From positions 1 through 64,000 of the forward strand of contig CAJQUW010011515.1 in assembly GCA_907163375.1 (NCBI GenBank): DNA of 64,000 nucleotides. Direction: 5' to 3'. Below, in pieces: positions 28,303-40,130 of the stretch; position 1 is the stretch's first letter; each line of letters starts with the position of its first letter. The position numbers and the translations under genes were made by a program. Below the pieces are notes generated by a model that had not been told where the DNA came from, searched no databases, and saw only the letters and a list, made by a program, of their open reading frames with translations. The DNA comes from Prostheceraeus crozeri (Eukaryota; Platyhelminthes; Polycladida; Euryleptidae).

Positions 28303-28559
28303 CAAATCTTCCATGTTCCGATGGATAAAACTTATTTAAATCAGGGTAACTAAATATTTCGAGCCTCCTCTTTCGAATGGTATAGTGCCTATTTTGCATG
28401 ATTCGAAACCTTCATACCAAGAATTTTAATTTAAAAATTGAATCTTCAATTTTTTCATTTTTCATGAATCTATGTATATTTTTTGACTCTTCAAAAGTTG
28501 CTCATTACAACTAAAGTATTTCTGCAAATTTTTACTCAAGCATATGGTGTTATACGTAT

Positions 28560-29212
28560 CAGGGATGCGGAGTCCTATCATTTTGATAGGACTCCGACTC
28601 CGACTCCGGGTGGCAAGTATATAAAGCCTAGTTTTTTGAAAAAATAACTGGTAACCTATAACTGATCATTATAAGCTTACCTGAACCTATTTTTAGTGAT
28701 CATTGCTGTATCAATTATCAATCATTTTCGATGAAAGTTTATCAAAAGTCGCTATAAGTTGGATGCATACGACTCGGCTGCTTCCATCTTCTTGATGTAT
28801 GCTTCACACGGTTTTTCTCCAGTCTCTACCAGGCAGGAAAATCCCCCTGGAGGAGCCATCACACACGGTTAACGTGAGGGTAAGAGGTAATGTTCTCAAA
28901 CAAACTAGTATTTTACTTTTATCTCCGATGTGACCTTTGGCGGGTAGGTGTGATCGAGGCTATGAAGGCTTGTCTTCTCTACTAAATCACCGAGTAAAAA
29001 GATAATCCTATTTTTACTATCACGGGTCATTCCCTCAACTATTGCAAGCTTTGCATGTACTGCTGTCTCTGTACTTTTGTTCGCCGGAGAAAGTTGACAG
29101 TGACAGCTATATGCACGAAAGTAAATAATTTGTTTGTATTATATTGCGGGTCTAGTTCTAGGCCGGAGTCCGGAGTCCTATCATTTGATAGGACTCCGAC
29201 TCCGCATCCCTG
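28560..29212 (-). mobile_element. hAT-like MITE, copy 3, with 8-bp TSD
   Basis: CAGGGATGCGG...CCGCATCCCTG ends, flanked by exact ATACGTAT duplications (28552-28559 and 29213-29220). It has the same orientation as copy 2 and a shorter interior. Confidence 0.88.
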
Positions 29213-29220
29213 ATACGTAT

Positions 29221-32200
29221 ACGTTAATTTTAGTGATATAAGTAGCAATTCGAACGTAAATAATGTCTTTTCATGAATCATTGCATTTTCTGTCTTTACA
29301 AATGTCTCGCTCTAATGACTTATTCGTTTTAAAGACAAGGTTATGATACATTCCAAATGCATTACTCTGTCGGTTTCATAACTAGGGACGCCAGCAAGGG
29401 TGCTGCAGGTGTTGCATCCGTGCCCTCTTCATAAATTGCGGTAATTTTCCTTAAACTTGATAGAATGTAAGAAATCAGCAATAACTTTGATCATTATTAT
29501 ATTGTATCATTACTTTTTATAAAATATATTAATTTATACTGCATGTGTGAGTGTATATTGTGCTTCAATGAATTTCTTATCATTAGGTAGGCATGCGAAT
29601 TGCCAAAAATCAATATTGAAAATTCATTTTCAAATCAATGGTGAAAGTGTTGGGTAAACTTTCCGCAGAAAAACATGCATGCTTTGTACACATACATGTT
29701 TAGTACAGGCCTTATCTTCTCCATCATGTAAAGCATCGCATTTGCACGTTTTCTCCAAATACCGGTGTAATGGATTCAAGCAATCATCACAATAGCTGCG
29801 AGATTGTTTCCACACTTGTGACAGCATCTTGTCTTTCGTGGAAGTGGATGTAAAAGTGGAATGAGTCTCTTCAGGAAACCCGAAGAACTTTCCAACAATT
29901 CGGATTGACGATGATATCCGCTTAAGTTCAACGAATGTCGGCGTCTTCCTCGCGCATGTGCTAGATGAAGGGACAGATTCTTCAAAAACGACTTCCGAGT
30001 AGAAGAAAATCCGCCTAAAATGCATTGAAGCAGCTGACATTAATGTTATTACATGTCAGCAAAAAAAGGCCTTCTTTGGGTCTTTTAGCTTGCAACGTCA
30101 GGTGAATTCCTTCATGTTTTGATCCATCTATGCCTCTATGCCTAAATTACAGTCTAAAACGAGTGGAGGCTTGTTTTCAGCTTCTGCTTCCTTACCAGAA
30201 TGAGAAACTCAGCAGCATGACGCCCATGCTCCTGCTTATTGGCAAGGATTATCGAAGATCCAAGTTGCTTTGTGTTCTTCAGCAAATTCAGAATCTCTCT
30301 TCGATAGTTTTGGATGCGGTTCCCAGCAGTGTTAGGCCTTTCTGAAGCAAATCACAGGTTGAGGCGTGAGAAGTGAACAGGATATCAGTCACTACTACAG
30401 AATTAAATATTTTGTTTATCTGCTTCGGTTTGCTAGAAGTGTGATTAATACGAAATTGACGGCACATCGAGGAACCTAAAAAGTGGGCAAAAAGGAATTC
30501 TTAATACCTTACAGAGATAGGAAAAAAGTCGTGCGTTGCTTGCGGATTAATGTGAGTTCCAGCAAAGTGCTTCGATTGCCAAAATTCCTTCAGATTCGAA
30601 GAATTCAGATCAATGAGCACAAGTTTTCTCCATAATGTTGGCCCTCTCGATCATTATTAAAGAAAGTTGCAGGCGTGCGAAAATTAGGTCACTTGATGTT
30701 TTCACATCCTCTCCTCGGCATTGAATCGCATACATTGCATACATTGAATCGAAGCCAGGCGATGTGTGTTTTGGTGTGTGCGAAGTGATATCACAGCACG
30801 CACGCATTTCTCACTGGCTCTGGTGTCCTCTCACCACAGCTTATTGTTTGCCATTTCCATAGCAAGCGATACACGAATTATCCATTCGAGAAGGAGCAAG
30901 TTGTCTAATTCTGTGATGTGCCATTTCGATATTAAGATTACATACAATTCTTCCTTTCTAGGAAACCGAAGCGCGCAGACGAATCTAACTCTGTGGTCAC
31001 TACACATATATCGCGCGATTGGTTCTAAAGTAAGGAACACAGAGCTCATAACAATATCAGGTCCGAAATCATGGTGAAAAGCGTTATTTACACAGCCTGT
31101 ATACATTTTCGCATTCAAAATAAAGGTAGGCAATGCATCACGAAACCAAAAATTTTAACCGCAGACCTATTTCTGAGTTACTACTTGGTAAGTCCACCCG
31201 GAGATTCAATCCATTCGACCGATTGCTAGTCGAAGGGAAGATGCTATCTGGAATTTAATGAAATCGCATATTCTAAGGAAATGGTGTTCAAGGTACATTT
31301 GTTTTAGGCATTCAATCATGACTGAATCATTATAGTTTCATAGAAATGTCTACAGTCAATGCAATGAAGCAAAGACATCATAATCCGCACCTGCACTGCC
31401 CATCCTGGGTTGTCAAAACTTGATAATAATTCAAAGTGCTTTAAAGCTCTTTAAACGTACTAACTATTTTAATGTTACTTTGAAGTTGCTTCAAAACTAT
31501 AGGAAAATTAAGAAGAGAACTAAACTTTATGAAGTTAAGTATGTATGCAACTTTGAAGTCAAGTGAACATTACATCATTAAAGTTATCGTCGAATTACTT
31601 TAAAGCTGATTCGTAAATTAAATAAGAATTCTTATTAGCAAGGTATACTGGAGAAGGTGATGAAAACGTCATTTATTTTGTATATGAAAAAAATGACAAT
31701 GATTCAATTCCGAGCGTTTCGACTTTTCATTTTAACTTGTACGAACTTCAAAGTTTTCCTAGTAGGATTTTGAAAGTTTATAACAAGTTTCATCAAAGAG
31801 CGTGACATTCTTATGACGTTCTTGCGACCCGGGACAGTAATTAGTCACATGAAAGGTCTCTCACATGTCATTTTGAAATAGAATTACGCAAGTAAGAATC
31901 CTGTGCATAAGCTGATAGCACGTAGGCCTATATAAACTGCGGATAATGATCTTCATTCTGTATCCTCAGGAGCCAACAAGCGATGGTCCAGATGACAAAA
32001 ACATGTGGTTTGTCAAGTTTCCCGTGTGGCTTCTCGCATCTTCAAAGATTGTTAAGCGAAATATTAAATCATGACAGTGGACCAGGGCCCAACTTCATGC
32101 ATGCTGTTGATATCATTGATCGTTAAAGAATTATTGTTGTAATTCTTAGCATGCACTGACAAAAACCACTATAACTGTTCATTCTCACACTGTCTCAGAA

Positions 32201-32272
32201 TGTCCAAAATATCCTCACGATATTTTCCAGATCAATATTATTTGAGGGATGTAATAACTATTTCAATAAATG
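29221..32272. other. 3-kb host interval without recognised genes
   Basis: Several short open frames occur (for example 29630-30040 on the minus strand) but none shows a domain, coding-type composition or splice-linked partner. No tRNA, rRNA or repeat shared with the rest of the window was seen. It is probably intergenic or intronic host DNA. Confidence 0.45.
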
Positions 32273-32278
32273 AACAAA
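32273..32278. repeat. Target site duplication AACAAA, left of Polinton C
   Basis: Repeated exactly at 53533-53538 after the terminal ACTACT. Confidence 0.88.
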
Positions 32279-33020
32279 AGTAGTAAGTAAAACTCCACTT
32301 CTGGATAGCGCAAGATGGCCGCCGTCGCTGACGTCCCACCTCCTGTCCGTCGAGTCGGTCGTGGTGTGCCGCCGTGTTGCTTCGAGTCTGACGTCCCCCC
32401 CCCTCTGGCCAGCCGTCGTAGCGCGAGGTGATGTGCTCTCCAGGTTGGCGTGGTGTGCCGGCCAGGTTGGGCGGGTGGACTGTCGTAGCTCAACTGAAAA
32501 AATCCTAAGTGTCAGAGTGACTTTGTATGGACAAAATTTTGAAAATTTTCCAAAGTGTGGCATTTCGACCTGGGACCCTGACCAAAGTTTGTTTCATCAA
32601 ATTTCACTGACCCCCCCCGACAGCAATCTTCCAACTTTGGTTCTAGTGGACGGATTTTGTCTTACAGCTACTCGTTTGAAAGAGGAGAAAAAACTGCTCG
32701 ACGACATTTTTGTCGCGAGTCAATCGGACCAGCCGTTCAAAAGTTAGAGCTGTTACAAGATTTTAGGTCGGAGCTCACCTGAAAAAATCCTAAGTGTCAG
32801 AGTGGCTTTGTATGGAAAAAATTTTGAAAATTTTCCAAAGTGTGGCATTTCGACCTGGGACGCTCACCAAAGTTTGTTTCATCAAATTTCTCCGAACGAG
32901 GGGGGTCAGTGAAATTTGATGAAAAATGTTTTGGTAAAGGTCCCAGGTCGAAATTCGGAAGTTTTAAATTTTTCAAAATTTTCACCACACTGGAGCTCTC
33001 ACACTTAGGAATTTTTTCAC
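32279..33020 (+). repeat. Left terminal inverted repeat of Polinton C
   Basis: The outer 240 bp (GC-rich) and one following module match the right end in inverted orientation. The inner half, about 32783-33020, also folds on itself around a GAGGGGGGTCAG centre. Short open frames within it are mirror images of those at the right end and look non-coding. Confidence 0.88.
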
Positions 33021-33183
33021 TTGTGGCATGTTACATGGACATGTGCTGACGCACCGACTTTCCGTGGTCATATGAGAATGGTTCAGGTGTCATATGATAG
33101 AGAATGATTAGACGAATCGTTGGCAAATGACAAGAACCGAAAATTCCACATCAAAATGTGTGTGTGCGGTCGAATAAATCGCA

Positions 33184-34278
33184 GTGCGGACGCCAAGGGC
33201 GGGCACTGACCACATGATTATCCTGAATAGGGTTGCGTGTGTAAAGTGTAGAGTGTTGAAGGGTGATGAGGATGAGGCGCGTTTTTACAGAGTGCATGCT
33301 GACTGTAGTGGAGGTTTGGTGAATGACTTGCGATTCACGCAGTTGATTGTTGAAGAGAGGGAGCGAATGTTGGCGATAGAGCGAGACGGCAAGGTGGAGA
33401 ATGTTGTTTAGAATGTTGTTGAGAATGATGAGTTGGCGAGAGCAGTTGCTTCGTTGGAGGCTGAGATTGGGCGAAAGAGAGTGCTTGAGAGTGATGATGA
33501 TGACGTGGATTTAGATAGGGAGCGTGTGAGGAAGCGTGTGAGGAAGTTGAGCTCTTCGTCGTCGGAGGTGTCAAACATTGTCATCACCGACCCCCCGCAG
33601 AGCTCATCTTCCCCAAAAGTGAAGAGTGGTGGGAATCGTAAGCAGTCGGCGAGGTGGTTGAAGGATGAAGAGAAGCATGTATCGCAGCAGATGGCGCATG
33701 ATTTGTTGGTGAATAAGTATCAGAGTTTGAAGAAGGTGAAGGATGAAGTCGTGAAGGAGTTGGATGAGTTGAAAAAGAAGGAACTGAAGTCGAAGGAGGT
33801 AGCGGATGAGAATATTCGAATGAGGCGTAGTGTGACTGATTTGAAGAATAAGACGCGAGAGTTGGAAGAGAAGAATGATGATTGTGAGAAGAGGGCGAGT
33901 GCTGCGGAGAGAAGAATGAGAGATGCAGAAGCGAAGTTTGAGGAGATGATGAAGGAGATGACTGTGTTGAGAGCGAGGAATGTTGAGTTGGAGAGGACTG
34001 TGGCTCGGCGGGGTGATGAGAGGCAGGCGTTTGAGAAGTTGGAGCGCATGAAGGATGAGTGGAATCGTGTGAATGAGGATAGGTTGTTTGAGTTTCACAT
34101 CCCTATTCGGGATAATCATTTGGGCGGTGAAGTACTCGTCAACCGTAGTCTGGACGAGTCAATAATTTGTTATAACGGCCATCCAACCAAAAAATGTCTC
34201 CATGCCACCCTGAGAATGCGCGGCCATCTCCACAAATTTTCTGTTAGGAAGCGTGCGACACTACCTAAGGATGGCTAA
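33184..34278 (+). pseudogene. Coiled-coil protein with N-terminal Cys cluster, one in-frame TAG
   Basis: A single reading frame of 365 codons interrupted only by TAG at 33409-33411. The N-terminal part has C-x2-C...H-x3-C (ACVKCRVLK...HADC), a possible zinc site. After an acidic/basic linker (ESDDDDVDLDRERVRKRVRK) there is a long Lys/Glu-rich coiled coil from about residue 160 to 300. The C-terminal 60 residues are globular-looking. Codon usage is markedly G-rich and uniform through both halves, supporting one gene. The function is unknown; basic plus coiled-coil regions suggest a nucleic-acid or scaffold protein. Confidence 0.6.
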
Positions 34279-34282
34279 CTTG

Positions 34283-34343
34283 GTAAGTGAAAAGTAAATA
34301 AGTTAGTATATCCTATTCTAATACATATCATTTTCATTGCAGA
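34283..34343 (+). other. Candidate short intron downstream of the coiled-coil ORF
   Basis: GGTAAGTGAAAAG at the left and TTTTCATTGCAG at the right form a good donor/acceptor pair about 60 bp apart, the same size as the proven-looking introns in polB. It lies just after the coiled-coil stop codon. A short upstream ATG (34271) would read across the junction for about 24 codons. Confidence 0.4.
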
Positions 34344-34394
34344 TCTTTGCCCGCCTTCACCACCCCATCAATTCACTCCCGAGAACGAACCATC

Positions 34395-34410
34395 GGCTCT
34401 CTTAAGGGCC
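34395..34410 (+). ncRNA. Histone-mRNA-like 3' stem-loop candidate
   Basis: A six-base stem GGCTCT/AGGGCC (one G-T pair) closes the four-base loop CTTA and is followed by ACCTA. This matches the stem size, loop size and trailing ACC of replication-dependent histone mRNAs, although the loop's first base is C rather than the usual T. It lies about 120 nt past the coiled-coil stop. It could be chance. Confidence 0.3.
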
Positions 34411-34412
34411 AC

Positions 34413-34964
34413 CTAGGGGCAAGACATGATAGAACCTCCACGCGGTTTGCCCTGGGCAGTCTTCGGACTGGCGAATACTATTATTAAGTTGAATCTGCTA
34501 TCAGTCAACTTGAACGTTGCAAATGAAGTTCGGTGTAATACTTCCTTTCGACGGGCGTTCCTGTAAAGGAATGCGGTGAAACCCGTAGCTATGTATACCG
34601 CAAGGGACATTCGGCAATGGTCAATCTTGTTAAACCTCTCTGCGTCATGTTTGCAAGTGATTGCCTCTGTCTCAACGTAGTATGCATTCGCGCCAGGGCG
34701 ACATTTAGCCAACTGTCGAAGGTTGCCTAAAACTTTCCATTGCATACGTTATGAGAACCATGAGTTCTACCTGTCTCTATCAATGAGACGAATTGATGAA
34801 TGGAATGAAATGGGAGGACACTCACGCGCCACACGCAACATAACACACTTCTCTCTTCCGTAGTCTAACAAGCTCTTTACACATGGATCGCAGTCGATTG
34901 CTATCCCTGTGTCAGAAGTGTAAGCCATCTTAATTTTATTTAGCACTATTTCATCTACCATCAT
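34413..34964 (-). pseudogene. Possible degraded gene of unknown function
   Basis: Two minus-strand frames in the same phase (34964-34767 and 34745-34413) are separated by two close stop codons. Both have balanced, Cys-containing composition (for example AIDCDPCVKSLLDY and CRPGANAYYVET). I recognise no family. It could be one decayed gene or chance frames. Confidence 0.25.
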
Positions 34965-35166
34965 CGCCCATATGAAATGTTATAAGATTTACAAGTTAGA
35001 CTAAGCGTGCTACTATTTCCAAATGAAAAAGTATACATGGTTAAATCATCCACTGAAGCTCCATTCAAGTAAGTCAGTATGAAAGCAAAGATAATACGAA
35101 ATAAAAATTTATTATGGCATGTATTTCAAAAGGTCTTCATCGTCAATATCGTCCCAGAGTCTGGCT

Positions 35167-35559
35167 TCACATAGATAACAAAAACAGTTCACTTGCTTTA
35201 AATCGTTCTTCTACTGCGAGCCTCACTTTGTCGATATACTCCCACTCCTCCATAGTTCGTGGCTGGGAGTTAGGGGTGTACCACTCCCATAATTGGTGGA
35301 GGAATTTGGTGCTGGTGATCTCCATCACATCATCAGTATCGTACTGGAGATGCATCCACCTCATGCCTGTTAAGTCGGGACACTCCTTCTCACATACACT
35401 CTCTTCGTCGTCCGCTGGTAATGACAACTTTCTGATATTGTCCACTCGGTACACCTTCTCTACCTTCCCCTTCGTTGGAACGTTTGGTGCAACGAGCGCC
35501 TTTGGTGTTGAGCATGGAGAAGAGAATTTTGTGTTTGGCGTTGTCGGAGGGCTTGTCAT
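35167..35559 (-). CDS. Hypothetical protein, 130 aa, divergent from polB
   Basis: Starts MTSPPTTPNTKFSS with a Pro/Ser/Thr-rich N-terminus, then a compact acidic domain (GMRWMHLQYDTDD...HQLWEWYTP...EEWEYIDKVRLAVEERF). It shares an upstream region with the divergently transcribed polymerase gene. No motif is recognised. The overlapping plus-strand frame of similar length is judged a shadow because it lacks a promoter and has low-complexity composition. Confidence 0.45.
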   Translation of the reverse strand: MTSPPTTPNTKFSSPCSTPKALVAPNVPTKGKVEKVYRVDNIRKLSLPADDEESVCEKECPDLTGMRWMHLQYDTDDVMEITSTKFLHQLWEWYTPNSQPRTMEEWEYIDKVRLAVEERFKASELFLLSM

Positions 35560-35609
35560 GTTGACTGTGAATAACTTTGAAATGTTTTCTAATTCTTAAG
35601 TATCAACAA

Positions 35610-35660
35610 GCAACCAATCAGAATGAACAGCCAATGAATGATGAATATGAAAGTATATAT
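35610..35660 (+). promoter_or_regulatory. Divergent promoter of polB and the 130-aa gene
   Basis: Two CCAAT words (in AACCAATCAG and AGCCAATGAATG) lie just upstream of a plus-strand TATATAT (35654-35660). The polB start codon follows 164 nt after the TATA, leaving room for an untranslated leader. Confidence 0.45.
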
Positions 35661-35823
35661 GTAAAGTGACATTCGTGTCATTTCACTCTGTCTTTGAGAC
35701 ATATAAGTGAAGTGTTCTCTGGCGAATTCTATATTTGAGGCGTACAAGTGAACTGCTCTCTCGTGAATTCTAAATTTGAATGAAGTCCCTATCTTGTTGA
35801 AGTATAAACATAATTTCGTTGAA

Positions 35824-38800
35824 ATGGTAAGTTGAAAATTTCTTCACTCATCTCCCTCAAACGTGTGGCTAATAGCATCTTGCTCAATTTCAGGCATCAA
35901 CTTTATCACCAACGCCCTCCCTCCTCGAGGAAAGTTTAGAGTTGTTGAGTCAAAGTAGGTTGTAACAATACACTGAGACCTGAACAGAGATGATAGAATG
36001 ATTTCTCTTTCAGGTGATGTGAGTTCCAGCTCAGGACTCTCGCGACAAGGCAACGAGTGGGAATGTACCGACTGCGGACATATGTTTACAAGGAAGCACA
36101 GTCTCCTTCGACACATCAAACAACGTGTGTGTCAACGCAAAGCGGCGTCAATCTCCGGAGGTGAAGTTGATTCTGACGATGACATCTCCTTTTCTTGCGA
36201 TTTGTGCCCTCTTTCTTTTGATAGTCACTTTCAGCGATCTTCGCACAGACTTCAACACACGCATGCAAATGATCACTACACCAACGGTACCTCTACCATC
36301 TCCCTCATTAATGTTTCACATAATAATTTAGTACGCGACTACTGCATGGAGTCCAATACTCAAATAGTAGATTTTCCTGAGTGGCTCCTTCAAAATTCTA
36401 ACATTATCGAAGCGCTCTTCAACAATTTAGACAATTTTAGAATGAAGGCGCTCATCTACCTTAAACTAAAATATATTAAGATAGATTTTCAAACGGGTCA
36501 AGTGACGGAGAGAATACAGTTTCATGTTCCTTCCTCTTCCGCAACCGAAGTTGTAGACTGCGAGTCTTGGCTAAATTTTCACATTCAATGTTTAAAATCA
36601 AATGTAGATAAATTCAATCAACGCGACAGCGCTCTCATTTTTGATGGTGTGGACTCAGCCATATTCAAAATTTCCCTATTAGAAAGTCATGCAGCTCGAG
36701 GCACATTTAAACTACCAAAAACGTTGTATAATAAGAAAGCTGTCATCAATGTCGATTGTAAATCACAGTGTTTCAAATATGCAGTCCTATCCATCCTTCA
36801 CTATAATGATATCAACGCGAAGTGAAATCATACCTATAGCTATAGACAGTGGGAGGATGAACTAGACTTTGAAGGTTGTGATAGTAACAACATGAAAATC
36901 AAAGATGTAGAAACGTTCGAAAAACATAATTAGATTAAAATTGTCTTTCACGTGTGGGAGAAGGGGTTGAAGGGTGCCCGCCATAATTCACGTTCAACTT
37001 GTTATGAACGTGTAGTCAACCTCTTATTAGTAAAACAAGATGATAGCGAGGAATGGCACTACTGTGGTATTCCCAAAATCTCTCGCTTGTACACTCACTT
37101 GGGGCACTCTAAAAGAGGTGAACATTTTGTATGCGACCGCTGCATCCGCTCCTTTTGGAGTAAAGATAAATTTGAGACTCACTATGAATGGTGCAAGCGA
37201 GGTAAATTACAAATGGAACGCATGCCCAAAGATAAAATATTTTCACATAGGGATAATGGTGACGAATTAAGTCCCCTGCGTGTCATTTACGCAGACATAG
37301 AATGCTACATTGATGATATCATCCACAAACCAGCAGCCATATCCAGCTATGAAGTATGGCATGACCACTTTAGGAATAAACAAAACAAAATGCATACTTG
37401 GCAAGGTGAAGATTGCATTTCAAAATTTCTAGAATTTCTCGATAAAGCTGCTAAATTTCAACAATCATATGATTCCCAATTTCAGCGTAAGTCACTACAT
37501 CTGTCAGATGAAGACAAACAAAAATTTGAAAGTTACACATCGTGCCCTAAATGTCATAAAACGTTTGATGACGATAAAATTAAGAAAGTGCGTGATCATG
37601 ATCACATCACTGGTAAATTTAGAAACGCACTCTGCTCCAAATGTAACTTTTCACTTAGGTTGAGACGTCGTGCACTACCCGTCATTTTTCATAACCTTAA
37701 GGGCTATGACAGTCATATGCTCATAAAAGGAGGGTTGAGCCAGATGAAATCGTGGCAGTTTAATGTAATAGCGAAAACGAGAGAAACATTCATGGCAATG
37801 ACAGCAAAAGTACCAGTAGATAAAACTAAAAAAAATAAGACAGTCTTCTTCGAAATAAAATTTTTACATTCATTCCAATTCATGTCAGCGTCACTAGCTT
37901 CTCTCGTTCGTAATCTCAAGTTTCTTCCCCATAGTCAAACTTTGAAGAAACACTATCCAAACTTAACGGATGAAATAATCACTCGCGAAGGAGTCTTTCC
38001 CTATGCGTATTATAGCTCAATGTCTAAACTAAATGAAACTACCCTTCCTTCCATTGACAAATTCCAAAACGATTTGACGGGTCAAGATTGTCCAGTAGAG
38101 GACTATGAACATGCTCAAGAGGCATGGTTAAAATTTGATTGTAAAACGTTTGGCGATTATATGATCGCTTACTTAGAATTAGATGTCATTTTGCTGGCTG
38201 ATGTCTTTCAGGAATTTCGACGAGTGGCATTAGAAGAAGACAAATTAGATCCTGTCCACTTTGTCAGTCTACCAGCCATGTCCTTTAAATCAGCCTTTAA
38301 AATGACTGGTGAGACCATCCATCTCTTACAAGACCCCGAGATGTATAACATATTTGAGCGCGGAATACGCGGTTGTCTCACATTTGTGAATAAACATCAC
38401 ATAAAATCTAAAACAATAGGTAATGATCATATCCGTCTAAAGTACTATGACCAAAATAATTTATATGGCAGTTCACTGTCTAAACCACTACCTCATTCCG
38501 AGTTTAGTTGGTTAAATCAAGATGAGCTTACGTATTACTCCAACCCTTCAAACATTCTGAAGATTCCAGATGAAGGTGATTGGGGATATTATTTTGAAGT
38601 GGATTTGATTTATCCAAATAGTATTAAAAATAAAACTGCTGATCTCCCACTCGCACCTGAATCTGGTGAAGTGACTGAAGATATGTTTTCACCATTCATG
38701 TCACAATTTCATAATAACTTAACAGAGTGTGGACAGCCAAGGTACAAACCATGCCGCAAACTTTTGCTCACCCAATATGATAAGAAAAATTATCTCGTGC

Positions 38801-39796
38801 ACTTCTGCATACTAAAATTCTATTTAGAAATGGGCATGCTTCTAAAGTCAGTTCACCGCATTATCAAATTTAGACAGAAAGCCTTCCTCAAACCCTACAT
38901 AGATAGTAACAGTCAAAACGTGCACTCGCCCAAAATAATTTTGAAAAGGATTTTTATAGATATAAGAATAACAGTCTTTTCGGAAAGACCATGGAGGATG
39001 TTAGAAAACGTATGAACTACAAACTAGTCGTTGATGAACAAAAATATCACAAATTGACCTCATCACCTCTTTTCATTGATAGAGACATCATCGATGAGGA
39101 TCTTGTAGGTGTTAAAATGATAAAATCTGAAGTTGAGTTGTGCAAACCCATCTCTATTGGGGAAGCCGTTTTAGATTATTCCAAGCTTGAAATGTATCAA
39201 CTCTTCTACAAAATATTAAAACCATGCCCTCTCGTAAAAGAGGTTCGCTTGCTGGGTGGTGATACAGATAGTTTCTTTTTAGGTATTACCACTCAAAAAG
39301 ATTTAAATTTTAATGAAGTAGGTAAGTCATTAGAAAAATATTTCGACACATCTAACTACAATCCCACTCATCCACTCTATTCCATTCAGAATAAAGCCAA
39401 ACTTGTTGTTTTAAGGATGAAACAGCAGGAAAGGAAATAAATGAAATGATTCTCCTCCGTCCTAAAATGTATTCCATGAAATTAAAAGAATGTGCAGATA
39501 GTATTAAGCGTGCTAAAGGTATATCAAAATCCATTGTTCACAAAATGAAACATCGGTCCTATAAGAAGGCCTATAAAAATAAAACTATAACGTTTGTCAA
39601 TATGACAATCTTAAAATCTCAAGTTCATACTGTGAAAACGCACACGTTCAAGAAACGAGCACTTTCAGCATGGGAAGATAAGAGGTGTTGGATAGGACAT
39701 AACACATCTCTTCCACATGGACATCCTGACACAAACATACCTCCACCCAAAAGAATAAAACTCACGCTACTACATTCAGGAGATGTATTGACATAA
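35824..39796 (+). pseudogene. Zinc-finger family B DNA polymerase of Polinton C, spliced 5' end, disrupted
   Basis: Exon 1 ends with the ATG itself (35824-35826). Introns 35827-35893 and 35955-36013 have GT...AG ends and restore one frame starting ASTLSPTPSLLEES. The N-terminus has two C2H2-like fingers (CTDCGHMF...H..., CDLCPLSF...H...H). Exonuclease motif YADIECYID lies near 37290, a CPKC...HDHITG...CSKC endonuclease-VII-like zinc site at 37540-37650, motif A YDQNNLYG near 38450, and motif C GGDTDSFFLG near 39260. In-frame TGA (36823-36825) and TAG (36931-36933) and frameshifts near 38880-38990 (motif B region) and 39430 break it. It replicated the element by protein priming; this copy is dead. 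Confidence 0.88.
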
Positions 39797-39922
39797 TCAA
39801 CTTTAACTCAGTATTTTGATGTTGCTTTTTGTAGATGTACATGGTTGTTTTATGTATCGCATGAGATCGTTTCTTCCTTGTGAATATATGCCTACAGTCA
39901 GCCCATTCCCCCTATATCTGTG

Positions 39923-40130
39923 AAAAGACTTTTTCATATACATATTTTTATTTCAATAAACATATCACAATGACTTCACTTTGTTTTCCGAAACACTAAA
40001 GTTACGAGGGATTTAGTATCATTCACATATACATGACTTTTTCATATACATATTTTTATTTCAATAAACATATCACAATGACTTCACTTTGTTTTCCGAA
40101 ACACTAAAGTTACGAGGGATTTAGTATCTT
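39923..40130. repeat. Tandem duplication of the 3' end between convergent genes
   Basis: A block of about 100 bp beginning GACTTTTTCATATACATATT and ending AGGGATTTAGTATC occurs twice in direct orientation (from 39923 and 40034). It contains the last codons of the minus-strand gene plus AATAAA words usable as polyadenylation signals on the plus strand. Confidence 0.75.

Noticed and set aside
29630-30040. 136-codon minus-strand frame with Cys residues
   Set aside because: No recognisable domain, no splice partners and no conservation evidence; left as unannotated host sequence.
32258-32563. Short Arg/Thr-rich frames in the Polinton C ends (also 53249-53572)
   Set aside because: Mirror-image frames inside the TIR, interrupted by G-run length changes; not credible genes.
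33604-34119. 171-codon Leu/His-rich frame opposite the coiled-coil gene
   Set aside because: Antisense shadow of a Lys/Glu-rich coding sequence; low-complexity composition.
35114-35599. 161-codon plus-strand frame opposite the 130-aa gene
   Set aside because: No promoter or motif and a low-complexity Ser/Val composition; the minus-strand frame looks more like a protein.
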